NCBI GenBank assembly: GCA_903868035.1
Contig: CAIPTQ010000392.1
Coordinates: 1 to 22,332, forward strand
From: an uncultured Phycisphaerales bacterium
Lineage (GTDB): Bacteria; Planctomycetota; Phycisphaerae; WQYP01
Direction: 5' to 3'
Length of the DNA stretch: 22,332 nt
Below are positions 1-8,057 of the stretch, in pieces. Below the pieces are notes generated by a model. It saw only the letters and a program-made list of their open reading frames with translations. It had not been told where the DNA came from and did no database searches. The number at the start of each line of letters is the position of its first letter. Positions within the stretch are counted from its first letter, which is position 1. Both the position numbers and the translations under genes were made by a program.

Positions 1-239
1 GAATAGGCCATATATCCTTCAACAAAGGGCTTCAGCAGCCGGACGCCAAGGAAGCCCATGATCGCCACGAGCGCAAGTATACACGTAGCGCGTACAGAGT
101 GTTGGTGTGTCCGCGCGTATGGCAACGCCATCAGGAAAATGATGGACAACACCGCGACCGCCAGAAACACCGGCGGCAACCCGACCAACAGAAACCACAC
201 GGCCAGAATACACAACAGCACTACCGCGGACGCTCGCAT
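1..239 (-). CDS. Small membrane protein, C-terminus cut by window edge
   Basis: This reading frame is open from ATG at 239 to the left edge, so the 79 visible codons lack a stop. A GGAGG Shine-Dalgarno lies at 249-253 (extended GGAGGAA 247-253), 7-9 bases before the ATG. The product starts MRASAVVLLCILAVWFLLVG and is strongly hydrophobic. One long segment or hairpin covers roughly residues 4-40, then a short polar loop (ARTHQHSVR), then a second segment at about 51-66. This is an inner-membrane protein with at least two spans. I do not recognise the family. It follows the UDP-xylose-synthase-like gene on the same strand with a 134-bp gap that holds a possible hairpin, so co-transcription is uncertain. 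A longer overlapping frame starting near 255 lacks this hydrophobic pattern and is not the gene. Confidence 0.7.
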   Translation of the reverse strand, partial: MRASAVVLLCILAVWFLLVGLPPVFLAVAVLSIIFLMALPYARTHQHSVRATCILALVAIMGFLGVRLLKPFVEGYMAY

Positions 240-329
240 CGCGCACTTCCTCCAAGCCTGCCCAATTATACCGTCACCTTCATCTTCCCCGGATGCTTCC
301 CGCTTTCCTCGGCAGAGACAACGGCGCAT

Positions 330-368
330 CGGTGTGCCCACCCCGGGAAACTCCCCGCCTCCACACCG
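330..368 (-). terminator. Candidate hairpin after the epimerase gene
   Basis: A perfect 7-bp inverted repeat, CGGTGTG at 330-336 and CACACCG at 362-368, begins 6 bases after the minus-strand stop codon at 374. The 25-base loop contains a smaller GGGA/TCCC stem. There is no T-run on the exit side, so this is at most a weak or factor-assisted terminator. Confidence 0.3.
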
Positions 369-373
369 GCACG

Positions 374-1378
<1,005 letters not shown>

Positions 1379-1393
1379 GCAAACCCCAAATAG

Positions 1394-1427
1394 AGGACGA
1401 AAACGGGCATTTCACCCGCCGCAATAA
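1394..1427 (-). repeat. 5'-leader element shared with the S53 protease gene (copy 1)
   Basis: Read on the minus strand, this contains GCGGCGGGTGAAATGCCCG followed by TTTTCGT. It shares the 14-mer GAAATGCCCGTTTT and a flanking GCGG-GG block with 16365-16396. Here it lies about 30 bp upstream of the epimerase ATG and opens a different, overlapping frame starting MPVFV. Confidence 0.35.
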
Positions 1428-1442
1428 TGCGGGCATCCGTCC

Positions 1443-1470
1443 AGTTTATCGGTCTATAGCGGGGGGTCAA
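1443..1470 (-). promoter_or_regulatory. Candidate sigma-70-like promoter of the epimerase gene
   Basis: On the minus strand, TTGACC (1465-1470) and TAAACT (1443-1448) are spaced 16 bp. Transcription would start near 1436, leaving a leader of about 58 nt that includes a CCGC-loop-GCGG hairpin and the shared element at 1394-1427. Confidence 0.35.
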
Positions 1471-1535
1471 TTTATGGAACAGGATTAAATTATGCCGCAA
1501 GGGGGTGAACCATGATGGGCATCCCCGTTCCACGT

Positions 1536-1564
1536 TTCCACCGGCCGTACATCGCGGTTATTCT
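1536..1564 (+). promoter_or_regulatory. Weak candidate promoter for the zinc-ribbon membrane protein
   Basis: TTCCAC (1536-1541) and TATTCT (1559-1564) are 17 bp apart. A start of transcription near 1571 would give a short leader holding the GCGAGG ribosome site at 1581-1586, consistent with translation from the GTG at 1592. Match quality is modest. Confidence 0.25.
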
Positions 1565-1591
1565 GGGGCATCGTTCAACTGCGAGGTTGCC

Positions 1592-2506
1592 GTGAACCCA
1601 GCCACCGATTCGAGCTACGATTTCGCGACGCCCGCGGCACCCAATCCGCCCGCGCCTGCCAGCGACGCGCCGCCTCCGGAAACCGCCCGCCCCGCCCATC
1701 AACGCCTGCCCGAACGCAACTGCCCCCAGTGCGGCTACCTGATAGTCGGCAAGCCGCGGCAGAACCGCTGCCCCGAATGCCGGGCGCCGCTGGATGACAG
1801 CATTGCCGACCGCCTCCAGTTCTGCGATTCAAACTGGATTCGCCAGGCCTCGTGGGGGGCGCTGGCCGTGGCGCTGGCGGTGCCGGCGCACATCGGCGGC
1901 ACGTACCTGGCGGCCCTCGCCGGCGACCCCGTCCGCGGTTCGGCGCTCCACGTGATCGGGGCGGCGCTCACCCTGGCGGGCATCTGGATGATCACGGCAC
2001 CCGAGGACACCCGCCCGCAGCGCCGGGCTTTGCTGGCCCTGTTTGCGCGCGGGCTGGCCATCGCCGCCACCGTGATGTGGCTCGGCGCGACCGTCGTGGC
2101 CTCCCGCCAGGGGGCGGTTCTGTGGCTGATGGTGCCGGCGTTGGCGGCGATGGCCGGCGAGGCCGTGGCGTTCGGGCTGTTCGCCAGCGGGCTGGCGGCG
2201 CGTGTGCCGCATGAGGGGCTGACCAACCAGTTCCGGAATTTCGCGCTGCTGCTGCCGGGGTTTTTCGGCTTCCTCAGCTTCTGCCTGTTCCATGATGTGA
2301 TGGCGTACTATCAGATATTCTTCTGCTCGTTTCCGCTGCTGGGCGCGCTGGCGGGCCTGCTGCTGTGGGTCGGGGCGACGCTGGTGCGGTTCTTTCTGGA
2401 GCTGCGCCATGCCGCCCGCGCGGCCGACGCCGTCGTGCGGAAGCATTTTCAAGCCGCCGAGGCGGCCGTCCGCGCCGCGGCGGCGAAAGCGGCGCGCCCG
2501 GAGTGA
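1592..2506 (+). CDS. Zinc-ribbon polytopic membrane protein, function unknown
   Basis: The protein is 304 aa. A Pro/Ala-rich N-terminus leads into a treble-clef-like zinc ribbon, CPQCGYLIVG...CPEC, two CxxC pairs 13 residues apart at about residues 45-65. About six to seven hydrophobic segments follow (roughly residues 90-280), and a charged Ala-rich C-terminal helix. The arrangement, one cytoplasmic zinc ribbon then a membrane block, is common among uncharacterised planctomycete proteins, and I know no assigned function. GTG at 1592 is chosen because GCGAGG sits 5 bases ahead. A longer in-frame GTG at 1505 has only a G-run directly abutting it and would add 29 non-hydrophobic residues. The gene lies upstream of ppk on the same strand with a 145-bp gap containing an independent promoter, so it is probably a separate unit. 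Confidence 0.8.
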   Translation: MNPATDSSYDFATPAAPNPPAPASDAPPPETARPAHQRLPERNCPQCGYLIVGKPRQNRCPECRAPLDDSIADRLQFCDSNWIRQASWGALAVALAVPAHIGGTYLAALAGDPVRGSALHVIGAALTLAGIWMITAPEDTRPQRRALLALFARGLAIAATVMWLGATVVASRQGAVLWLMVPALAAMAGEAVAFGLFASGLAARVPHEGLTNQFRNFALLLPGFFGFLSFCLFHDVMAYYQIFFCSFPLLGALAGLLLWVGATLVRFFLELRHAARAADAVVRKHFQAAEAAVRAAAAKAARPE

Positions 2507-2534
2507 TAAACGTCCGACTGCGACGGCATAGGTG

Positions 2535-2551
2535 TTAAGGTTTCATTAAGG
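2535..2551 (+). promoter_or_regulatory. Candidate Pho-box-like direct repeat before ppk
   Basis: The hexamer TTAAGG occurs at 2535-2540 and 2546-2551, a period of 11 bp. On the other strand this reads CTTAA-N6-CTTAA, the spacing used by PhoB boxes and by cyanobacterial Pho boxes built on CTTAACC. The site is about 100 bp upstream of the ppk start and 14 bp upstream of a candidate -35 element. PhoB control of ppk is known in other bacteria; here it is an inference. Confidence 0.4.
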
Positions 2552-2565
2552 CGCCCGCCCCGCCA

Positions 2566-2595
2566 TTGCCAGATTCGCCCATCGTGGGATACTAG
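2566..2595 (+). promoter_or_regulatory. Candidate sigma-70-like promoter of ppk
   Basis: TTGCCA (2566-2571, 5 of 6 to consensus) and TACTAG (2590-2595, 4 of 6) are spaced 18 bp. Transcription near 2602 would give a leader of about 50 nt before the ATG at 2652. Confidence 0.4.
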
Positions 2596-2651
2596 TCCCT
2601 GTTGGAACGCCTTGTTTGCCGTCCCGCCTTGAGGCGGATCGCGAGGTGTAC

Positions 2652-4865
2652 ATGGTCCCCCCGCCGGGCGCAATGCCTGATCCTTCGACTGTCGGCCCCG
2701 AGCCGGTGGCCCTGGTGCGCGCCCAGGCGCCGATCCCGGAGAACACCTCGCCGTTTTTCAACCGCGACCTCTCGTGGCTGGACTTCAACCGCCGGGTGCT
2801 GCATGAGGCGCTCGATCCGCGCACGCCGCTGCTGGAGCGGCTGAAGTTCCTGGCGATTTTCTCCAGCAATTCCGACGAGTTCTTCATGAAGCGCATGGGC
2901 CACCTGCGGCGGAAGATCGCCCAGAAATCCAGCGAGCGCTCGCACGACGGCCTGACGCCCGAGCAGCATGAACGCGTCGTCCGCCGGCGCCTGCAGGCCT
3001 CCACGCGCGAAGTGGTGGACCTGTGGACCAACACCCTCCGCCCCGCCCTGGAACGCGAGAACATCTTCATCCGCGACTACGAGGAACTTTCCCCGGAACA
3101 GAAATCCAAGGCCGACGACTATTTCCGCATGCAGATTTTCCCCGTGCTCACGCCCCTGGCCGTCGATCCGGGCCATCCGTTTCCCTTCATCTCCAACCTG
3201 TCGCTCTCCATCGGGGTCCTCGTCCAGCCCCCGGGCCAGGATGGCGGCGAACACCTCTTCGCCCGGATCAAGGTGCCCCAGGTTTTGTCCCGCTGGCTCA
3301 CCTTCCAGGAAGCCGGCCTGAACGGCGCCCCGGACACCTACCTCTTCATGCCCATCGAATCGCTGATCGAGGCCCGCCTCGACGCGCTGTTCCCCGGGAT
3401 GGAAATCCTCGAACACCAGCACTTCCGCGTCACCCGCAACGCCGAGGTGGATACCGAGATCGACGACCCGGAAGACCTGCTGGAAGTCGTGCAGGAGGAG
3501 CTTCGCGCGCGGCGCTTCGCGGACACGGTGCGCGTGCAGATCACCACCCATATGTCCGCCGAAATGCGCCAGTACCTGATGGAAGGCCTCGAGGTCGATG
3601 AGCACTCCCTCTATGAAATCCCCGAGCCCCTGGGCAAAACCGACCTCATGGCCATCGCCGCCACGGTGCATCGGCCGGACCTGGCGTACGCCCCATGGAA
3701 GCCCGAGGTGCCGCCGGCACTGGCCGACCCGGATGCCGACATCTTCGCTTTGATCCGGCAGAACGACATTCTGGTGCATCATCCGTATGAGTCGTTTGAC
3801 TCGTCGGTGGAGCGGTTCATCCTGCAGGCGGTGAAGGATCCCAAGGTGGTGGCGATCAAGATGACGCTGTACCGGACGAGCGGGGATTCGCCGTTTGTGG
3901 AGGCCCTGGCGCGGGCGGCGGAGCAGGGCAAGCAGGTGGCGGTGCTGGTGGAACTCAAGGCGCGGTTTGACGAGGAGCGGAACATCCAGTGGGCGCGAAC
4001 GCTGGAAGAGGCCGGGGCGCATGTCGTTTACGGCGTGCTGGGGCTTAAGACGCATACCAAGACGGCGCTGGTGGTGCGGCGGGAGGATGCGCCGGGGGCG
4101 GCACCTGGGGCGGCGGGCACGCAGGCGCTGCGCTGCTATGTACACATTGCGACGGGGAATTACAACTCCAAGACGGCACAGCTCTACACGGACCTGGGCC
4201 TCTTCACCTGCCGGGAGGACATCTGCGACGATGTGGTCGATTTGTTCGCCTACCTCACGGGCCGCTCGCTGAAGCGCGACTATCGCAAACTGCTGGTGGC
4301 CCCGCTGACCATGCGCTCGCGCTTCCTGGCCATGATCCACCGCGAGGCGGAAAACGCCCGCGCCGGCAAGGACGGGAGGATCATCGCCAAGATGAACGCC
4401 CTGGAGGATGCCGAGGTGATCCAGACGCTGTACAAGGCGTCGCAGGCGGGGGTGAAGATTGACTTGATCGTCCGCGGCTTCTGCTGCCTGCGCCCCGGCG
4501 TCCCGGGCCTTTCCGACAATATCCGCGTCACCTGCGTCATCGGCCGCTTCCTGGAACATTCCCGCATCTTCTATTTCCAGAACAACGGCAAAAACGGGGG
4601 GGGGGCCGAGTGGGTCATGGGCTCGGGCGACTGGATGAACCGCAACCTCTCGCACCGCGTGGAAGCGGCGGTGCCGGTGGAAGACCCGGCACTGCAGGCG
4701 CGGCTGAAGGAGATACTGGACATTATGCTGGCGGACAACCGGCAGGCGTGGGATTTGGCGGCGGATGGGACATGGACGCAGCGCACGCCCACCCCCGGCG
4801 ACCTCGACCGCGGCACCCACCAGCGCCTCATGGACCTCACCCGCGCCCAAAAACGCGGAATATAA
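2652..4865 (+). CDS. ppk: Polyphosphate kinase 1
   Basis: PPK1 polymerises the gamma-phosphate of ATP into inorganic polyphosphate, reversibly, through a phosphohistidine. The 737-aa product has the full family architecture: an N-terminal domain (FFNRDLSWLDFNRRVL near residues 35-50, SSNSDEFFMKR near 71-81), a head domain, and two phospholipase-D-like C-terminal domains. The expected catalytic histidines are in GLKTHTK (about H468) and FLEHSR (about H636), with the conserved IATGNYN block between them. ATG at 2652 has GCGAGG five bases ahead; an in-frame TTG at 2616 would add 12 residues and looks weaker. A run of ten G at 4596-4605 lies inside the C-terminal domain in frame (NNGKNGGGAEWVMGSGDW). 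The sequence on both sides fits the family, so the frame as given is intact. Confidence 0.97.
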   Translation: MVPPPGAMPDPSTVGPEPVALVRAQAPIPENTSPFFNRDLSWLDFNRRVLHEALDPRTPLLERLKFLAIFSSNSDEFFMKRMGHLRRKIAQKSSERSHDGLTPEQHERVVRRRLQASTREVVDLWTNTLRPALERENIFIRDYEELSPEQKSKADDYFRMQIFPVLTPLAVDPGHPFPFISNLSLSIGVLVQPPGQDGGEHLFARIKVPQVLSRWLTFQEAGLNGAPDTYLFMPIESLIEARLDALFPGMEILEHQHFRVTRNAEVDTEIDDPEDLLEVVQEELRARRFADTVRVQITTHMSAEMRQYLMEGLEVDEHSLYEIPEPLGKTDLMAIAATVHRPDLAYAPWKPEVPPALADPDADIFALIRQNDILVHHPYESFDSSVERFILQAVKDPKVVAIKMTLYRTSGDSPFVEALARAAEQGKQVAVLVELKARFDEERNIQWARTLEEAGAHVVYGVLGLKTHTKTALVVRREDAPGAAPGAAGTQALRCYVHIATGNYNSKTAQLYTDLGLFTCREDICDDVVDLFAYLTGRSLKRDYRKLLVAPLTMRSRFLAMIHREAENARAGKDGRIIAKMNALEDAEVIQTLYKASQAGVKIDLIVRGFCCLRPGVPGLSDNIRVTCVIGRFLEHSRIFYFQNNGKNGGGAEWVMGSGDWMNRNLSHRVEAAVPVEDPALQARLKEILDIMLADNRQAWDLAADGTWTQRTPTPGDLDRGTHQRLMDLTRAQKRGI

Positions 4866-4886
4866 CCGTCGGCTTGCTGGCGGTTA
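4863..4886 (+). terminator. Hairpin overlapping the ppk stop codon
   Basis: The arms TAACCG (4863-4868) and CGGTTA (4881-4886) pair perfectly, and the stem continues inward with two wobble pairs to a CTTG loop, giving ten pairs in all. The stem begins with the TAA stop codon itself. No T-run follows. The next gene is convergent, so a terminator here makes sense. Confidence 0.5.
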
Positions 4887-5030
4887 CGCCCCGTGCCCCA
4901 ATTGACCCCACAAGGTTTTGCCGGTGCCGCAGGCGGCTTCCGTGCTTGGAGCGTCACCACACGTCCGATCGCATCACGTGTTCGCCCGGTGAAGTGCCCC
5001 TCTTCTATCAACAGATTGCCATCGCCTGTA

Positions 5031-6323
5031 TTACCATCCAAAAGGAACCCAATACCACTGACCATCGATCTTTTTCATTACGACGATCAAGTTGCCATCG
5101 TCGGCACGTGTTGGCGTGCCGGACCGGATCTGGTCTTTGGCCTGATTCAGGGTTCCCACGAGTTTCCAGGAAACGGTGATCACTTCACCGGCGGAGGCCC
5201 TTTCCATATTCTGAAAATCCAGTTGATAGATTTTCTGGTGCTCGATGCGAAGTGCCGAAATAAGGGCATTTTTCGCAGCATCGGAGGCCAGAATGAGCTG
5301 TTGCCATTTGAATTTTTCCATGGCCATTCCCCAGACGTCGGGCGATGTGGCCAGTTGGGGGATTATCGGCTTATCTTGGAACAAGACCAGGGACTTGAGA
5401 CTCGCAAAATCGCCATCGACGACGTGCGTCTTAATGTTGGCGAACGCGGCCATCGCGTCTTTGGCCAGTGCGGCAGCCTCGGCCCGATCATTGCCAGTTG
5501 CCGGCGCTAAAGGAATTGAATTGGTCCCCGATCTGACGTTTGTTGAGTCGCCGGGCCTGACTGATGAGGGATCGGTTCGGGCCAAATCCGGCTTTTCGAG
5601 ATCGCCATCGAATTTGCCGGCGATGCGACGCAAGGCTTCGTCTTCATTGACGCGAACGATTCCGGTCAACTGGCGATGGCGTAGCCTCTCCGGGCCAACG
5701 CGAAAGGCCATGTTCTCCTTCACCTTTGGGTCGGCGATGGAATCGACCGTCTTCTTGATGATGTCGTCGAATTCGGCTTTTTCCGAGAGCGCATAGGCCT
5801 CGGCTGCGCGCGCCGACATGATGTATTTTAGGGGCGTATCACCCGCGCGTGCGTTCCCCGGTTTCCACTGGTTCCAATAATCTGGATCGAGAAGCGTGCT
5901 CAGCAATTGGCGGGCACCCCTGACATCTCGTTTATATAGAATCGCAAGCCCATCCAGCGCGCCATCGAGCGACCAGTCATCGGCCGCGCCTTCAATCGTC
6001 GGCGCGTGCGACTTGAAGAACGCTTCCAGAAGCGACACATCCTTGGCATCCCCAACATATCCGATCATCCGCCAAGCGTTGGCGTGATATTCCAGCAGTT
6101 CCTTGTTGCTGACGACCTTTCTCAGCGACGAAAGCGCGTCGGGATTGGCGCGGGCGCAAACAGTCGTCATTTTGGTTTGCGTCTCCATATCGAAGACGTA
6201 GTCCATGGTCTGCCTTATGCTAAGAGGGGGAGATGGTCTCGTGCTGATAAAGAACTGGGTGGTAGCGGCAGCCGTGCCCGCCAAGAAGAGCATGAATAGG
6301 GGCAACTTTAACATTCTCTGCAT
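5031..6323 (-). CDS. Secreted or membrane-anchored protein of unknown function
   Basis: The 430-aa product begins MQRMLKLPLFMLFLAGTAAA, a signal peptide or membrane anchor. Residues about 40-200 are helical and repetitive in character (ANAWRMIGYVGDAKDVSLLEAFF, ALDGLAILYKRDVRGARQLL), resembling HEAT-type solenoids though I cannot assign a family. A Ser/Pro/Asp-rich linker near residues 245-275 leads to a C-terminal domain of about 150 residues ending KKIDGQWYWVPFGW, a pattern like NTF2-like or DUF4878-type domains. ATG at 6323 has GAGG six bases ahead; a TTG one codon upstream is less likely. The gene is clearly less GC-rich than the glycosidase genes. It lies 64 bp downstream of the next small gene on the same strand. 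Confidence 0.8.
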   Translation of the reverse strand: MQRMLKLPLFMLFLAGTAAATTQFFISTRPSPPLSIRQTMDYVFDMETQTKMTTVCARANPDALSSLRKVVSNKELLEYHANAWRMIGYVGDAKDVSLLEAFFKSHAPTIEGAADDWSLDGALDGLAILYKRDVRGARQLLSTLLDPDYWNQWKPGNARAGDTPLKYIMSARAAEAYALSEKAEFDDIIKKTVDSIADPKVKENMAFRVGPERLRHRQLTGIVRVNEDEALRRIAGKFDGDLEKPDLARTDPSSVRPGDSTNVRSGTNSIPLAPATGNDRAEAAALAKDAMAAFANIKTHVVDGDFASLKSLVLFQDKPIIPQLATSPDVWGMAMEKFKWQQLILASDAAKNALISALRIEHQKIYQLDFQNMERASAGEVITVSWKLVGTLNQAKDQIRSGTPTRADDGNLIVVMKKIDGQWYWVPFGW

Positions 6324-6387
6324 CAAGCACCTCGTTTCGGCCCCACCCAGTCTGATTTACACGATTTTGCGAAGCGGTATTTCACGT

Positions 6388-6873
6388 TCATTCCACCCGT
6401 GCAAGAATGGCCACGTAGTTCTTCCCATATTTCTTGGCGCACTTGGGGCAGGTGGTGTACCACATGAACATCTTCTTGATGTGCAACCCTTTCGCCTGGG
6501 CGTCCTTCGCGAAGTCCTGACACCACTTGCCGGTGTTCTGATACGGCCCTTCGTAGACCTTGCTGTAATACTTGCCGTTGAGCGTCGTGTTCGGGGCGCC
6601 GGCCACTTCCTTGTCCACGGCCAGGTAGAGATCCATGTTCCATTTCGAGGTGTGATCCGCAAGGCATAGCGCGTCGGGCATGGTGGCGCCCGCCTGGCGC
6701 ACCTTTTCGTCCAGGCGCTTCATCACCTGACCAAAGTTCATCGGCATGTAGAAAAGCGTGAAGACGTGGTCCTTGATGAACTTCTTGTTCTCCCAGGCCA
6801 CGGTTTTCCCGTTCCATGGCTCGGGGTCGAAGGGCGGACAGCATATCGACTTGGGATCGGTTTCCGTGGTCAT
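6388..6873 (-). CDS. Conserved 161-aa cytosolic protein, function unknown
   Basis: The start MTTETDPKSICCPPFDPEPW, with a CCPPF block, and the C-terminal block WYTTCPKCAKKYGKNYVAI look like strongly conserved family signatures. Other notable stretches are FYMPMNFGQVMKR, LCLADHTSKWNMDLYLAVDKEV and KVYEGPYQNTGKW. There is no signal peptide or membrane segment. Two Cys-containing sites (CC near residues 13-14, CPKC near 146-149) could bind metal or act in redox chemistry, but this is inference. From memory I think similar proteins occur in many bacteria and archaea without a known function. ATG at 6873 has GGGAG seven bases upstream; a TTG at 6879 is less likely. Flanked at 60-70 bp by same-strand genes, so a small operon with the reductase upstream is possible. 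Confidence 0.8.
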   Translation of the reverse strand: MTTETDPKSICCPPFDPEPWNGKTVAWENKKFIKDHVFTLFYMPMNFGQVMKRLDEKVRQAGATMPDALCLADHTSKWNMDLYLAVDKEVAGAPNTTLNGKYYSKVYEGPYQNTGKWCQDFAKDAQAKGLHIKKMFMWYTTCPKCAKKYGKNYVAILARVE

Positions 6874-6939
6874 AAACAAGCTCCCATGAGGAATGATGAA
6901 ACACTCAGGCTCAATATGCTTGATGTTAACCAGATTGCT

Positions 6940-7938
6940 TCACCCCGCCAACCACCGCACCTCCCCCTCCGTCAGCCGCACCTCCGCCGCCCCCAGCGCA
7001 TCCCGCAGATGCTCCACGCTCGACGGCCCCACGATCGGCACCGCCGGGAACTTCTGCCCCCGCAGCCACGCCAGCGCCACCTGATTGGCCGTCACCCCTT
7101 TCTTGGCGGCCAATTCCTGCGCCCGCGCGAGGCGTGCCCGCGTTTCCGGATGATCGTACGTCTGGGCCGCCTTGGCGCCGCCGGTGGCGAAGTACCCGCG
7201 TGCCGTCGGCGAGTAGCAGAACGCCAGGAATTTCGTCTGCTCATGCCAGGCCAAATCCGCCGCGGTCAGGAAGCGCGTCGCCAGATCGTCCGCCGGCGCG
7301 GCCCCGCCCCATGCCCCATCCCTCACCCCGCCCTTGGGCACCGCCAGCGAAAATTCCGGCTGCGAAGCCACAAACCCCATCGTGCCCTTGTGGAGCGCAT
7401 AATCATTAGCCTCGGCGATGCGCTCCGCACTCCAGTTGCTGGCCCCGAAATACCGCGTCTGGCCCTCCGCCACCAACTCGTTGAGCAAATCCACAATCTC
7501 GCCCACCGGCACCCGCCGGTCGTCCCGATGCAGAAAATACAAATCCACCAGCGGCAACCCCAACCGCCCCAGCGTCTCCTCCATGTCCTTCCACACCACC
7601 GCCGGCGACAGGTAGGCCGCCGGCCGCACATAGTCCGGCGCAAAGGACGGATGCCCGCCCTTGCTGATGATCACGAGTCGCCGCCGCTCTCCGTCGCGCT
7701 GCTGCAACAACTCCCCCACCATCCGTTCCGATGCCCCCAGCCCGTTCTCCCCCGCCGGCGTTTTCGTCCAGCACGCATACAAGTGTGCCGTATCCAGCAC
7801 ATTCCCCCCCGCGGCCCGATACACGTCAAACAGCCGCAGCGCCCCCTCCAGCGTGATGGAGGTGCCCCAGTTCATGACCCCCAGGGCCATCTCCGAAACC
7901 CGGAGCGACGTGCCGGCAATAAGCAACTGTCGAAGCAT
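6940..7938 (-). CDS. Aldo/keto reductase
   Basis: An NAD(P)H-dependent aldo/keto reductase of 332 aa with the family tetrad visible: D49 and Y54 in NVLDTAHLY, K93 in IISKGG and H137 in LYFLHRDD. The C-terminal cofactor region has AVPIVGPSSVEHLRDAL, the usual AKR phosphate-binding block. The physiological substrate cannot be told from the sequence. A 20-residue insertion-like stretch (PKGGVRDGAWGGAAPADDLA) precedes the C-terminal part. The ATG at 7938 gives the typical AKR start and lies six bases after a near-perfect -10 element, so translation is probably leaderless; AAAGG is only one base from the ATG. A TTG at 7962 would fall inside the promoter spacer and is rejected. Confidence 0.92.
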   Translation of the reverse strand: MLRQLLIAGTSLRVSEMALGVMNWGTSITLEGALRLFDVYRAAGGNVLDTAHLYACWTKTPAGENGLGASERMVGELLQQRDGERRRLVIISKGGHPSFAPDYVRPAAYLSPAVVWKDMEETLGRLGLPLVDLYFLHRDDRRVPVGEIVDLLNELVAEGQTRYFGASNWSAERIAEANDYALHKGTMGFVASQPEFSLAVPKGGVRDGAWGGAAPADDLATRFLTAADLAWHEQTKFLAFCYSPTARGYFATGGAKAAQTYDHPETRARLARAQELAAKKGVTANQVALAWLRGQKFPAVPIVGPSSVEHLRDALGAAEVRLTEGEVRWLAG

Positions 7939-7944
7939 GCCTTT

Positions 7945-7973
7945 ATCATAGCACCGCGCCAACCGCCTGTTAA
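7945..7973 (-). promoter_or_regulatory. Strong sigma-70-like promoter with leaderless start
   Basis: On the minus strand TTAACA (7968-7973, 5 of 6), a spacer of exactly 17 bp and TATGAT (7945-7950, 5 of 6) precede the aldo/keto reductase. The expected transcription start coincides with the A of the ATG at 7938, implying an mRNA without a 5' leader. Confidence 0.65.
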
Positions 7974-8057
7974 TAATTCGCCTGCACTACCATCCGATAG
8001 GCCCGCGTGCAGGCGATGACCGCTGTTCCCCGGCAAATCGGAGGCTATCTGACCGGG

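Noticed and set aside
2592..4850. 752-aa minus-strand frame opposite ppk
   Set aside because: Antisense shadow in high-GC DNA, His/Arg/Val-rich with no domain, while ppk is fully conserved on the plus strand.
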